DNA from: Candidatus Nealsoniibacteriota bacterium
Lineage (GTDB): Bacteria; Patescibacteriota; Minisyncoccia; Minisyncoccales; PWPS01
Direction: 5' to 3'
DNA: 33,900 nt
Assembly: GCA_003554445.1 (NCBI GenBank)
Contig: PWGJ01000004.1
Coordinates: forward strand, 1-33,900
In this document: positions 22,616-30,066 of the stretch, piece after piece
Layout: every line of letters begins with the position of its first letter
How positions within the stretch are numbered: the first letter of the stretch is position 1
Program-made: the position numbers and the translations under genes
The notes under the pieces: model-generated
What the model saw: only the letters and a program-made list of their open reading frames with translations
Databases searched by the model: none
What the model was told of the DNA's origin: nothing

Positions 22616-23527
22616 ATGCACATAACATTTGCCGGAACCTCAAACTTCAGTGCAAGAACTTTAAATTCTCTCTTAAAGGAGGGAGTTAAAATAAGTTCGG
22701 TAGTTACACCTAAAGACAAACCCAAAGGAAGAGGTCAAAAGAGCAAACCAACTCCCGTCAAAAAGATAGCGATAAAAGAAGGTCTCGAAATCAACAATAG
22801 TCTTGAAGAAGTTATTGGAAAAACCGATCTTGTAGTGGTGTCCGCATACGGAAGAATAATTGAAAAAGAGCTCTTGGAAAGACCGAAGCACGGCTTCCTC
22901 AACCTTCATCCTTCCCTACTTCCGAAATATAGAGGACCAACTCCGATACAGGCTGCAATCTTAAATGGTGATAAAAAGACCGGAATTTCAATAATATTAA
23001 TGGATGAAAAAATTGATCATGGACCAATTTTAAGTAAAAAGGAGATAGATTTGACCGGAAACGAATATTACAAGGGCTTGGAAAATAAATTATCAACACT
23101 CGGTGGAAAATATTTATCCAAAACTATAAAGAAATGGACCGAAAATAAGATTGATCCGCAACCTCAAGACGAATCAAAAGCCTCTTATACCGGGCTGCTA
23201 ACCAAGGAGGACGGAAGAATTAATTGGAAGGATAGAGCGATAGATATAGAAAGGCAAATCCGAGCTTATAATCCTTGGCCCGGATCTTATAGTACATTGA
23301 ACGGAAAAATTGTAAAAATACACAAAGCTGATGTCCAAAAAATAACCGAAGACGGTCCCTTCGGACAACCCGGAAAGACTTACTTGGGTACAAATGAAAA
23401 AATCGCCGTTCAGACCGGCGAAGATTTTTTGTTGATTGAAGAGTTGCAGATTGAAGGCAAAAAAAAGACTTCATCAAAACAGTTTTTGCAAGGAAATATC
23501 GATCTTATTGGAAAGACTTTAGGTTAA
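22616..23527 (+). CDS. fmt: Methionyl-tRNA formyltransferase
   Basis: A 303-residue enzyme that formylates initiator Met-tRNA using 10-formyl-tetrahydrofolate. The N-terminal hydrolase-type domain has the catalytic Asn-His pair in FLNLHPSLLPKYRGPTPIQ and the Asp in MDEKIDHGPIL. The C-terminal OB-like domain (about 205-300) begins after TGLLTKEDGRINW and includes RAYNPWPGSYS. The motif form differs a little from E. coli (PTPIQ for AAPIQ; DHGPIL for DTGDML) but all catalytic residues are kept. It ends the amr operon, and its 3' end overlaps convergent sua5 by 23 bp with no terminator seen. Confidence 0.95.
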   Translation: MHITFAGTSNFSARTLNSLLKEGVKISSVVTPKDKPKGRGQKSKPTPVKKIAIKEGLEINNSLEEVIGKTDLVVVSAYGRIIEKELLERPKHGFLNLHPSLLPKYRGPTPIQAAILNGDKKTGISIILMDEKIDHGPILSKKEIDLTGNEYYKGLENKLSTLGGKYLSKTIKKWTENKIDPQPQDESKASYTGLLTKEDGRINWKDRAIDIERQIRAYNPWPGSYSTLNGKIVKIHKADVQKITEDGPFGQPGKTYLGTNEKIAVQTGEDFLLIEELQIEGKKKTSSKQFLQGNIDLIGKTLG

Positions 23528-24083
23528 CCGCTCCATCTCTCAAAATTTCCACCTCATTATTTTTTAACCTTATTAAAGTTGAAGGTTTTGATTTTTTGAC
23601 GCCCGCATCAACATAAAAATCAACTTCATTACCGAAATAATCTTCGGCTTTTTTAATATTTAAGGCGGGATCTCTTCCCTGAATATTAGCACTCGGAGCT
23701 ACTATGGGACCGACTTCTTTTAAAAAATTAATTAGATTAGAATCATCCGGAATTCTGAATGCAATACTATTTCCTCCACGATGGATATGAGGGAATTTAT
23801 CACATTCGACAATTAGACTTACTTTTCCCGGCCAGATATTTTTAAATTTTTCGGGAAGGTCAATATCAAAATAGCTTCTCAGATCATGCTCAGAGGCTAT
23901 AAGAACAATCATCGGTTTATCTCTGTCCCTTTCCTTGATTTCGTATATCCTTTCAACCACACGGGGCGATAAAGCCGACCCGATGATTCCGTAAATCGTA
24001 TCGGTCGGAATTACTCCCACTGCATTATTTTTAACTAGCTCAATAACTTCTTCATTTAACTTATTAAACTTTTGCGTTTGCAT
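23505..24083 (-). CDS. tsaC: L-threonylcarbamoyladenylate synthase (YrdC/Sua5)
   Basis: A 192-residue YrdC-domain enzyme that makes threonylcarbamoyl-AMP from Thr, bicarbonate and ATP for the t6A modification of tRNAs. Motifs are GVIPTDTIYGIIGSAL, the basic KERDRDKPM segment, IWPGKVSLIV, IAFRIPDD and IVAPSANIQGRDPA. The protein is the short single-domain form (TsaC rather than the longer Sua5). It shares one base (TAATG) with the end of ybaB, so the two are translated together. The partner genes tsaB, tsaD and tsaE are not in the window. Confidence 0.94.
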   Translation of the reverse strand: MQTQKFNKLNEEVIELVKNNAVGVIPTDTIYGIIGSALSPRVVERIYEIKERDRDKPMIVLIASEHDLRSYFDIDLPEKFKNIWPGKVSLIVECDKFPHIHRGGNSIAFRIPDDSNLINFLKEVGPIVAPSANIQGRDPALNIKKAEDYFGNEVDFYVDAGVKKSKPSTLIRLKNNEVEILRDGAVNLKSFQ

Positions 24084-24331
24084 TAATTTTGAAGTTTTGA
24101 CATTTTTTTAGCAGCCTTCATTTGAGCTTTTCCTAGTGCATCATTAATACAAGAGGTTAAAATTTCCTCCTGTTTTCTCTTTGTAAGTTCAGGGCTGATT
24201 TCGACCTTTTCAATTTCCATTTGACCGTTTACTTTAACACGAACTCCATCTTTTTTCACTTCAATCTTTTCATCTTTTAAACTATTTTTTAATTTTCGCA
24301 GTTCATTAACCTTTTTTAGTTTGTCAAACAT
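24083..24331 (-). CDS. ybaB: YbaB/EbfC family DNA-binding protein, short form
   Basis: An 82-residue member of the YbaB/EbfC nucleoid-associated family. The central strand region VKKDGVRVKVNGQMEIEKVEISPEL and the C-terminal helix CINDALGKAQMKAAKKMSKL are typical, while the N-terminal helix is shorter than usual and the common glycine-rich C-terminal tail is absent (family length about 100). Members form dimers that bind DNA. The usual partners recR and dnaX are not beside it; it is coupled to tsaC instead. It is preceded by a promoter and a structured leader (24344-24470). Confidence 0.82.
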   Translation of the reverse strand: MFDKLKKVNELRKLKNSLKDEKIEVKKDGVRVKVNGQMEIEKVEISPELTKRKQEEILTSCINDALGKAQMKAAKKMSKLQN

Positions 24332-24343
24332 ATTTCTTGGAAT

Positions 24344-24436
24344 TTAAAACGGGCACTTGGGTTGAGCCCGCATTTTACTTTTAAATAATAATGGCGATTA
24401 GTGACGGCCCGTTTTCCGAGCCATCACCAAACCTCC
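24344..24436 (-). ncRNA. Candidate structured leader RNA or small RNA upstream of ybaB
   Basis: A minus-strand transcript starting near 24434-24436 would fold into a 14-bp hairpin (24398-24411 with 24417-24430, loop GAAAA), then a short stem (24350-24354 with 24366-24370) followed by TTTT. The large hairpin pairs fully only in minus-strand RNA: three G-U pairs there are A-C mismatches on the plus strand. A miniature reading frame of 8 codons (24398-24424, MARKTGRH) preceded by GGAGG lies within the hairpin. The element could be an attenuator, a leader-peptide system or a free small RNA. I could not match it to a known riboswitch or to SRP RNA. Confidence 0.5.
24350..24370 (-). terminator. Terminator-like hairpin before ybaB
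   Basis: On the minus strand CGGGC and GCCCG pair around an 11-base loop and are followed by TTTTAAATT. It could end the galU transcript or act as an attenuator in the ybaB leader. The stem is short (5 bp), so strength is uncertain. Confidence 0.5.
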
Positions 24437-24441
24437 ATAGA

Positions 24442-24470
24442 ATCCTAGCATATGAATTCCGTCTTTTCAA
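24442..24470 (-). promoter_or_regulatory. Promoter overlapping the galU stop codon
   Basis: TTGAAA (24465-24470) and TAGGAT (24442-24447) with 17 bp spacing and a TGC extension before the -10, minus strand. The -35 includes bases of the galU stop codon. It would drive the structured leader and then ybaB-tsaC. Confidence 0.55.
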
Positions 24471-25348
24471 GATTTAAATCTTTCTTTCAAATATTCCTTG
24501 AATTCATCTCCGATATCATCCCTGCGCAATGCAAATTCAACCGAGGTTTTTAGGTATCTGAGTGGATCTCCGGTCGTATGCCACTCACCCTCGATCGGTT
24601 GTGCTAAAATACTTTTACCTTTTTGAGCTAAATCATTAACTATATCCATAGCCCAAAGTTCTCCGTCTTTACCCGTAGGAGTTTCTTTAGCTTGTTTTAT
24701 AATGTCATAAGAAAATACGAATCTTCCAAAGAGAGCCATGTTTGAAGGCGCATCCTTAGCCGGAAGTTTTTCATATCCGGCCTCTATCTCATAGTTTTTA
24801 GACTCATCTTTGTATTTTACGGTTCCGTATCTTTCAACTTCCTCGTCGGGAACCTCCTGAACTCCCAAAATGGCAGTCGGTTTTTCCTTTTGATAGACAT
24901 CGATCAGCTGCTTGGTAACCGGCTTGTCCGATAAAGTTAAGTCGTCTCCGAACATGTAAACGAATGCCTCGTCATCATCAATTAAAGGGGCTGCACATAA
25001 AAGCGGAGTAGCATTTCCATACGGGTATCCCGAGTGCTGTCTGACATAAGCGAAGTTAGCCATATGTGGAATATTTTTTATCTTTTTCAACCTCTTATTT
25101 TTACCCGATTTTTTCAATTCATTTTCAAGTTCCGTATTGGAATCAAAATGATCCTCCATCGGCATCTGTCCCGCTCTGGTAACGATTATGATATCTTCAA
25201 TTCCGGAATCAACCGCCTCTTCTACAAGGTGATGAATAATCGGTTTGTCAACAATCGGAAGCATCTCTTTGGGCTGGTTTTTGGTTGCGGGCAAAAACCT
25301 GGTTCCGTATCCCGCAGCGGCAATAACGGCTTTTTTAATTTTTCGCAT
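24467..25348 (-). CDS. galU: UTP--glucose-1-phosphate uridylyltransferase
   Basis: A 293-residue enzyme that makes UDP-glucose from glucose-1-phosphate and UTP. The nucleotide-binding start AVIAAAGYGTRFLPATKNQPKEMLPIVDKP is diagnostic. YPYGNATPLLCAAPLI, FVYMFGDDL and VPDEEVERYGTVKY follow in the expected order. One change from the usual GLGTRFLPATK is Tyr for Leu. It is the last gene of the mscS-kefB-kefB-spoIIM-pgeF run, 4 bp after its neighbour. UDP-glucose would feed surface glycans or glycolipids, which are not encoded in this window. Confidence 0.96.
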   Translation of the reverse strand: MRKIKKAVIAAAGYGTRFLPATKNQPKEMLPIVDKPIIHHLVEEAVDSGIEDIIIVTRAGQMPMEDHFDSNTELENELKKSGKNKRLKKIKNIPHMANFAYVRQHSGYPYGNATPLLCAAPLIDDDEAFVYMFGDDLTLSDKPVTKQLIDVYQKEKPTAILGVQEVPDEEVERYGTVKYKDESKNYEIEAGYEKLPAKDAPSNMALFGRFVFSYDIIKQAKETPTGKDGELWAMDIVNDLAQKGKSILAQPIEGEWHTTGDPLRYLKTSVEFALRRDDIGDEFKEYLKERFKS

Positions 25349-25352
25349 ATTA

Positions 25353-25988
25353 TTATATCGGCTTTATCACGGCCAACATATTATTAATTTTTCTATCTCG
25401 TCTATAAGAAAATAAACGATCGTCGCAATATGTACATCTTTTGGAAATTTTAACGTTTTTTACTCCATTTGAATTTAATTTTTCTTTTGCGACCTTTTGT
25501 AGATTTAAATATATTTTATCATCTCTATTTTCAAAACAATTATCGTAATCCGAAAATTTTTCAACCAAATCATCCTTAACTTCAAAGTGGCATGATTGAA
25601 TTGACGGACCTATGAATACTTCTAAATCCTCCTTCCTTTCTCCAATCTCGGTAATTTTACCTATCGCCTCTTCTATAATACCCCTTTTTAAACTTTTCCA
25701 ACCGGCATGTAAAATTCCGACTGCTCTTTTTGAACTAATGTATACGGGCAAACAGTCTGCAACCGTAACTCCCAGCACACAATCGGAAGTGGTAATTAGA
25801 CCGTCAACTCCATTAATCACAGTTCCTCCGTCATGACTATTCACAATTTCAATTTTCTTGCCGTGAATCAGTTCGGCCCGAACAAATTTATCAGGATCAA
25901 TCTTTTTTTTATTTAAATAATCGGTTATATTTTCAACTTTATTCATCGATCCATCTTCTTTTTCGGATATCAGAGTAATCGCTTTCAT
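25353..25988 (-). CDS. pgeF: YfiH/PgeF family protein (laccase-domain)
   Basis: A 211-residue member of the YfiH/LACC1 family, often labelled polyphenol oxidase. Members studied act on purine nucleosides, and E. coli PgeF has been linked to editing of peptidoglycan precursors carrying L-Ser. Metal-site motifs are VTVADCLPV, GILHAGWKSLKRG, IGPSIQSCHFEV and CTYCDDRLFSYRRD, so the expected His and Cys ligands are in place. It is a little shorter than E. coli YfiH. It overlaps the SpoIIM-like gene by 4 bases (ATGA) and precedes galU by 4 bp. A link to wall quality control is possible from the family. Confidence 0.9.
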   Translation of the reverse strand: MKAITLISEKEDGSMNKVENITDYLNKKKIDPDKFVRAELIHGKKIEIVNSHDGGTVINGVDGLITTSDCVLGVTVADCLPVYISSKRAVGILHAGWKSLKRGIIEEAIGKITEIGERKEDLEVFIGPSIQSCHFEVKDDLVEKFSDYDNCFENRDDKIYLNLQKVAKEKLNSNGVKNVKISKRCTYCDDRLFSYRRDRKINNMLAVIKPI

Positions 25989-26593
25989 AACATAAAAATT
26001 AGAAGTGCTTCAATTACAGCTGCAAGAAATAACAAAGGTATTATGATTTTTAAATATACTGAAAAAATAACCTTGTAAGCATCTTTGATATTCTTATTGG
26101 GAAATTTTAATCTTCTTATTTTTTTTAAAACCTTTTTAATGGATAAACGTCCTTCCTTAATTTCAGATATGGTTAAAAGCCCCATATATATCCCCATACC
26201 CGAAGCGATGAAAAAAGCGGTTAATTCAAAAATTCCATGGGGGGCCAAGCTTAAAATCAACCCTTCCAATCCCAAAATCGGGTAGACATATGCGCCGACA
26301 AGTCCTAAAACAAACCCGTTAACAGCTAAAAATAGTAATGGAATGAAAGCGAATAAGACACCCAAGAATACAGCGAGAGTAATGACGAAAGCATTATTCA
26401 CAAAAATAAATAAAAAAGTTTGTATAAAGTTGAAATCTCTTATGAATGAGAATTCTTGCTCTATCTGTGAAAACAGAAGATCGGCATCTTCGGGTCGGGC
26501 CCAATTGAAAGCTACACCCAAAACAGCAAAAATAGAAAATATCAGCAAAGAAAAAAGTGTGTATTTTTTTATTTTTTTAGAAAAAATATTCAT
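25985..26593 (-). CDS. SpoIIM-like (DUF95) membrane protein
   Basis: A 202-residue membrane protein with about five hydrophobic helices. The family mark is the conserved segment LAPHGIFELTAFFIASGMG at about residues 115-135, together with FVNNAFVITLAVFLGV. The SpoIIM/DUF95 family is named for a Bacillus engulfment protein but is widespread in non-sporulating bacteria, where its role is unclear. It is coupled to the antiporter gene upstream and to pgeF downstream by 4-base ATGA overlaps, so the three are probably made together. Nothing here implies sporulation. Confidence 0.87.
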   Translation of the reverse strand: MNIFSKKIKKYTLFSLLIFSIFAVLGVAFNWARPEDADLLFSQIEQEFSFIRDFNFIQTFLFIFVNNAFVITLAVFLGVLFAFIPLLFLAVNGFVLGLVGAYVYPILGLEGLILSLAPHGIFELTAFFIASGMGIYMGLLTISEIKEGRLSIKKVLKKIRRLKFPNKNIKDAYKVIFSVYLKIIIPLLFLAAVIEALLIFML

Positions 26594-28317
26594 TGATTGT
26601 TCTTGGGATTTATAAGTTTTAAGTCAATTTTTCTCAATCTTTCCAATCCGCTGAAATCAAAATTCGGGTTAATAATTTTCCCTAAGTGTTGTCCGGTGAT
26701 CTGGTTGGCGAGAAGGACATAGTCCGCTCCTTGATCATATAATCTTCTTGCTTCATCTTCGCCTTCCGCTCTGATGATAATTTTAATATTTTTATCCCGA
26801 TCCTTAATTTTTTCAATTAAATTCAAATTATCTTCCGTTCGTGGATCGGTCGATATTACTACTTTCGTATTATCAAAATTCAAATAATCAAAAAGTTGAG
26901 GGTCGGTTACATCTGAAAGTATACATTCTATTCCCTTGTCTCTCAACCTTTTTGTCACCAGCGGATCAAAATCGACAACCAAAAGATCTTCCAGGTTTAG
27001 GTAATCCATTATTCCTTTTCCACTTTTATCAGCACCTATGAGTACGACAGGTTTTGAAACCTCGGAATCCTTTTTTTCTTCTTCAAGAGGAATTTCCTTT
27101 TCAAAAAAACTTAAAAAACCAAAAAGAGACAAATAAAACTTTTCCGAGTTCATTATTGAATATGTTGAAAGAATAAAGGTAATTATACCGACGGAAGCAA
27201 TTAAAGTAAAAGTTTCATTGCTTATATGCCCCATGGAAAAACCCAGATATGCCAAAATAAGACTGAATTCGGAAATTTGAGGAATAGTAGCCGCAGTTAA
27301 AAAGTTAACTCGTTTAGTGTATCCCAGCTGTCTCAAAGTCAACATTACGACTAAGGGTTTTAAAACTACCACCATAAGACTGAAAAAAAGTACAGGTAGA
27401 AAAACTCCACCGAAATCCGATATTGCCATTAAAGAGCCGATTGTAACAAAAAATATTAAAATAAAAAAATCACGAAAAGGACGGACTTTGTTGGCAATAT
27501 AATATTTTTCTGAAGAATTAGCTAAAGCGACACCACCCAAAAATCCGGCAATTTCAATTGAAAATCCAATTGACTCAGCCATTAAACCGAAAAACAAAAG
27601 CCAAGCAAAAGTTGTTAGAAAAAGAAGTTCTTGTGAATTTCCAATAACTTTAAAAACAACGGGTATAATTATTCGACCCAAAGCGAGCATTAGCCCAAAA
27701 AGCAGGACACCGACTGCCAAAATCCTAATGATCGCTCCCGAAAAAAACTCTCCGGATTCGGAAATCGTTAAAAAGAGTAAAATAAAAACTACCGCTACGT
27801 CCTGAACAAGTAGAAGTCCCACTGACAGCCTTCCATGCAATTTGTCAACATCACCCTTCTGCGTTAGCAATTTAATTATTATTATCGTACTTGAAAATGA
27901 GAGGGCAGCAGCAATATAAGCCGAGGCTAAAATTGAAAAACCGAACAAAAAGTAAGCAGCCAAAAAGCCGGTTACCGCACTAAAAAACATCTGAACCAGC
28001 CCTAAAATCAAAGAGTTTTTACCGATTGCTTTCAATGTATCATAATCCATTTCCAAGCCGACTAGAAAAAGAAGAAACATTATTCCCAAAGCCGAAAAAA
28101 GTTCCAACGCTTCTCTGCCGGCAACATCAAAAAATCCGGAAAGCCCCATTATTAAGCCCGTTACCAAATAAGCCAATATAAAGGGTTGCCCCAACTTCTT
28201 CAATGCAACTCCCAAAACGGAAGCTAAAATCAAGATCACGGTTAACTCCAAAAATAACGGATCTGCCACCGTTAAATATCCAAGAAAGTTTTCTATTTCC
28301 GAGAAAATAAAATTCAT
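26590..28317 (-). CDS. KefB-type cation:proton antiporter with TrkA-N domain (copy 1)
   Basis: A 575-residue CPA2-family transporter. About 12 membrane segments (residues 10-395) include FLLFLVGLEMDYD and FSSTIIIIKLL, followed by a cytoplasmic RCK/TrkA-N domain (about 420-550, KPVVLIGADKSGKGIMDYL, then LLVVDFDP). The usual GxGxxG of the Rossmann loop is changed to GADKSGKG, so nucleotide binding may be altered. It probably exports K+ or Na+ in exchange for protons. An excellent Shine-Dalgarno, AAGGAGGAG at 28319-28327, fixes the start. The neighbouring upstream gene is a close paralogue, so this is a tandem duplication. Confidence 0.92.
   Translation of the reverse strand: MNFIFSEIENFLGYLTVADPLFLELTVILILASVLGVALKKLGQPFILAYLVTGLIMGLSGFFDVAGREALELFSALGIMFLLFLVGLEMDYDTLKAIGKNSLILGLVQMFFSAVTGFLAAYFLFGFSILASAYIAAALSFSSTIIIIKLLTQKGDVDKLHGRLSVGLLLVQDVAVVFILLFLTISESGEFFSGAIIRILAVGVLLFGLMLALGRIIIPVVFKVIGNSQELLFLTTFAWLLFFGLMAESIGFSIEIAGFLGGVALANSSEKYYIANKVRPFRDFFILIFFVTIGSLMAISDFGGVFLPVLFFSLMVVVLKPLVVMLTLRQLGYTKRVNFLTAATIPQISEFSLILAYLGFSMGHISNETFTLIASVGIITFILSTYSIMNSEKFYLSLFGFLSFFEKEIPLEEEKKDSEVSKPVVLIGADKSGKGIMDYLNLEDLLVVDFDPLVTKRLRDKGIECILSDVTDPQLFDYLNFDNTKVVISTDPRTEDNLNLIEKIKDRDKNIKIIIRAEGEDEARRLYDQGADYVLLANQITGQHLGKIINPNFDFSGLERLRKIDLKLINPKNNQ
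27526..27567. repeat. 42-bp identity shared with the paralogous antiporter gene (copy A)
   Basis: This stretch is identical base for base to 29279-29320 in the neighbouring antiporter gene, ending at different bases on both sides. It encodes the segment GFSIEIAGFLGGVA in a membrane region. Sequence on either side has diverged at synonymous sites, which suggests gene conversion or very strong constraint. Confidence 0.8.
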
Positions 28318-28318
28318 A

Positions 28319-28327
28319 CTCCTCCTT
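28319..28327 (-). promoter_or_regulatory. Strong Shine-Dalgarno of the second antiporter gene
   Basis: AAGGAGGAG on the minus strand ends 1 base before the ATG at 28317, with the GGAGG core at a workable distance. It is one of the few clear ribosome-binding sites inside an operon here, where most genes rely on overlapping or abutting stops and starts. It fixes the start of the gene and implies independent re-initiation. Confidence 0.75.
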
Positions 28328-28345
28328 AAAATGAATAGTTAAAAT

Positions 28346-30064
28346 TCAGCTATCTTTTCCGGTCAAAAATTCCAAATCGATATCCCGAAGCTCTTTTAAT
28401 CTATCAAGTTTAAATTCCGGATCGATTATACTTCCCAAATATTGTCCGGAAACAAAATGGGGCAAAAGCACATAATCGGCTCCTTCGTCATAAAGCTCCA
28501 AAGCTTCTCTTTTTTCTTCCGCTCGAACAATGATTTTTGTGCCCACATTTTTTCTTTTAAATCTTCTTATCAAGTCAAGATTATCCTTCAAACTCGGGCT
28601 CGTTGATATCACCACCTCAACATCATTCAAATTTATATACTCCAAAACATGAGGATCGGTTATATCCGAAAAGAGATGTTTTACCCCTCTTTCTTTCAGT
28701 TCATCTATAACAACCGGATCAAAGTCTATAACCAGTAGATCTTCGGGGTCAATATAATTCATAATCCCCTCTCCCGTTCTGTGTGCTCCAATCAGTATTA
28801 TCGGTTTTGACGGATCCGGATCACTTTCCATATCCTCAATCGTATTCTCCTTTTCAAAAAATGAAAGTGGTTTGGAAATGTAATCAAAAATCTTTTCCGC
28901 ATAAAGTATGAGATAAGTTGATAGCGTAATCGTTACCACGCCGACAGCGGCAATAAGTGCAAAAACCTGATCAGAGATATGACCCAAAGTAAGGCCTAAA
29001 GTAGCAAAAATCATGCTGAACTCCGAAATTTGTGCTACGGTAACACCCGTTAAAAAGTTTGTTCTTTTTTTGTAGCCCAAAAGTTTCATAATAAACATTA
29101 CGATTATCGGATTACCTATAAGAACAAACATGGAAAAAGCAATTATCGGAACAATCATTCCTCCCAAATTGGAAACCGCCATCATCGAACCCAGTATGGC
29201 AAAAAATACTAAAATAAAGAAGTCCCTAAGGGGCCTTATTTTGCTGGCGATATGATATTTTTGAGCCGAGTTGGCAAGAGCGACACCACCCAAAAATCCG
29301 GCAATTTCAATTGAAAATCCGGTCGCTTTAACTATTACGGCGAAAAATAAAAGCCAGGCTAAACTGACTAAAAATAAAAGTTCTTGAGAGTGAGCTACTT
29401 TTCTGAATATGTAAGGAAAAACAGTTCTACCCAATGCCATCATAACCATAAAGAGAGCAACTCCGCCGGCTATAATTTGCATTACCGGACCGATTCCGAC
29501 ATCTCCCCCGGCCTCCAGAGCGTTAAGTGAAATCAATATCAAGATAACAACCATATCTTGCACTAAAAGAAGTCCTATTGCCGCTCTTCCGTGCAAACTG
29601 GTTAAATTACCTTTATCCGAAAGTAGCTTTACGATTATTACCGTACTCGAAAAAGTCAAAGCTATAGCGATATAAGCGGCATGAATCAGTTCGAACCCGA
29701 ATACGAAATTAGCTATTAAAAATCCTCCCGTTGCGGTAAAGGCGACCTGTCCCAAACCGATGGCCAGAGAAGTTTTACCCACCTTCTTTATTGAATCATA
29801 ATCCATCTCCAAACCGACCAAGAAAAGTAAAAACATTACGCCCAGGTTTGAAAAAAATTCCAGAGCTTCTCTTTCAGCAATATCAAAAAAACCCAAAGCC
29901 CCGATTATAAGTCCTGTAATTAAATAAGCTAAAATAAGAGGCTGTTTTAATGCCTTAAGAATAATTCCTAAAATTGCTGCCAAAACCAAAATAATACCCA
30001 ACTCCAAAAGGAGCGGGTCAATTACGGTTAAAGCACTAATTATCCTTTCAAAAAAAGATGCCAT
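28346..30064 (-). CDS. KefB-type cation:proton antiporter with TrkA-N domain (copy 2)
   Basis: A 572-residue CPA2-family antiporter, paralogous to the following gene along nearly its whole length. The membrane part has ILAYLITGLIIGALGFFDI, FLLFLVGLEMDYD, FSSTVIIVKLL and GLLLVQDM; the RCK/TrkA-N part (about 420-550) begins PIILIGAHRTGEGIMNYI. As in the other copy, the glycine motif of the Rossmann loop is degenerate (GAHRTGEG). It begins 2 bp after the mscS stop, so the channel and antiporter are cotranscribed. Two tandem copies may form a heterodimer, since the family acts as dimers; that is inference. Confidence 0.92.
   Translation of the reverse strand: MASFFERIISALTVIDPLLLELGIILVLAAILGIILKALKQPLILAYLITGLIIGALGFFDIAEREALEFFSNLGVMFLLFLVGLEMDYDSIKKVGKTSLAIGLGQVAFTATGGFLIANFVFGFELIHAAYIAIALTFSSTVIIVKLLSDKGNLTSLHGRAAIGLLLVQDMVVILILISLNALEAGGDVGIGPVMQIIAGGVALFMVMMALGRTVFPYIFRKVAHSQELLFLVSLAWLLFFAVIVKATGFSIEIAGFLGGVALANSAQKYHIASKIRPLRDFFILVFFAILGSMMAVSNLGGMIVPIIAFSMFVLIGNPIIVMFIMKLLGYKKRTNFLTGVTVAQISEFSMIFATLGLTLGHISDQVFALIAAVGVVTITLSTYLILYAEKIFDYISKPLSFFEKENTIEDMESDPDPSKPIILIGAHRTGEGIMNYIDPEDLLVIDFDPVVIDELKERGVKHLFSDITDPHVLEYINLNDVEVVISTSPSLKDNLDLIRRFKRKNVGTKIIVRAEEKREALELYDEGADYVLLPHFVSGQYLGSIIDPEFKLDRLKELRDIDLEFLTGKDS
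29279..29320. repeat. 42-bp identity shared with the paralogous antiporter gene (copy B)
   Basis: Partner of 27526-27567 in the downstream antiporter gene, in the same reading frame and the same membrane-segment position. Confidence 0.8.
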
Positions 30065-30066
30065 AT

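Noticed and set aside
24344..24436. Fluoride riboswitch or small SRP RNA
   Set aside because: A GGTGATGG start and G+C-rich stems recall such RNAs, but the conserved SRP loop (GGAA tetraloop with GUCAGG/AAGCAG) and the fluoride pseudoknot pattern are absent. Kept only as an unidentified structured leader.
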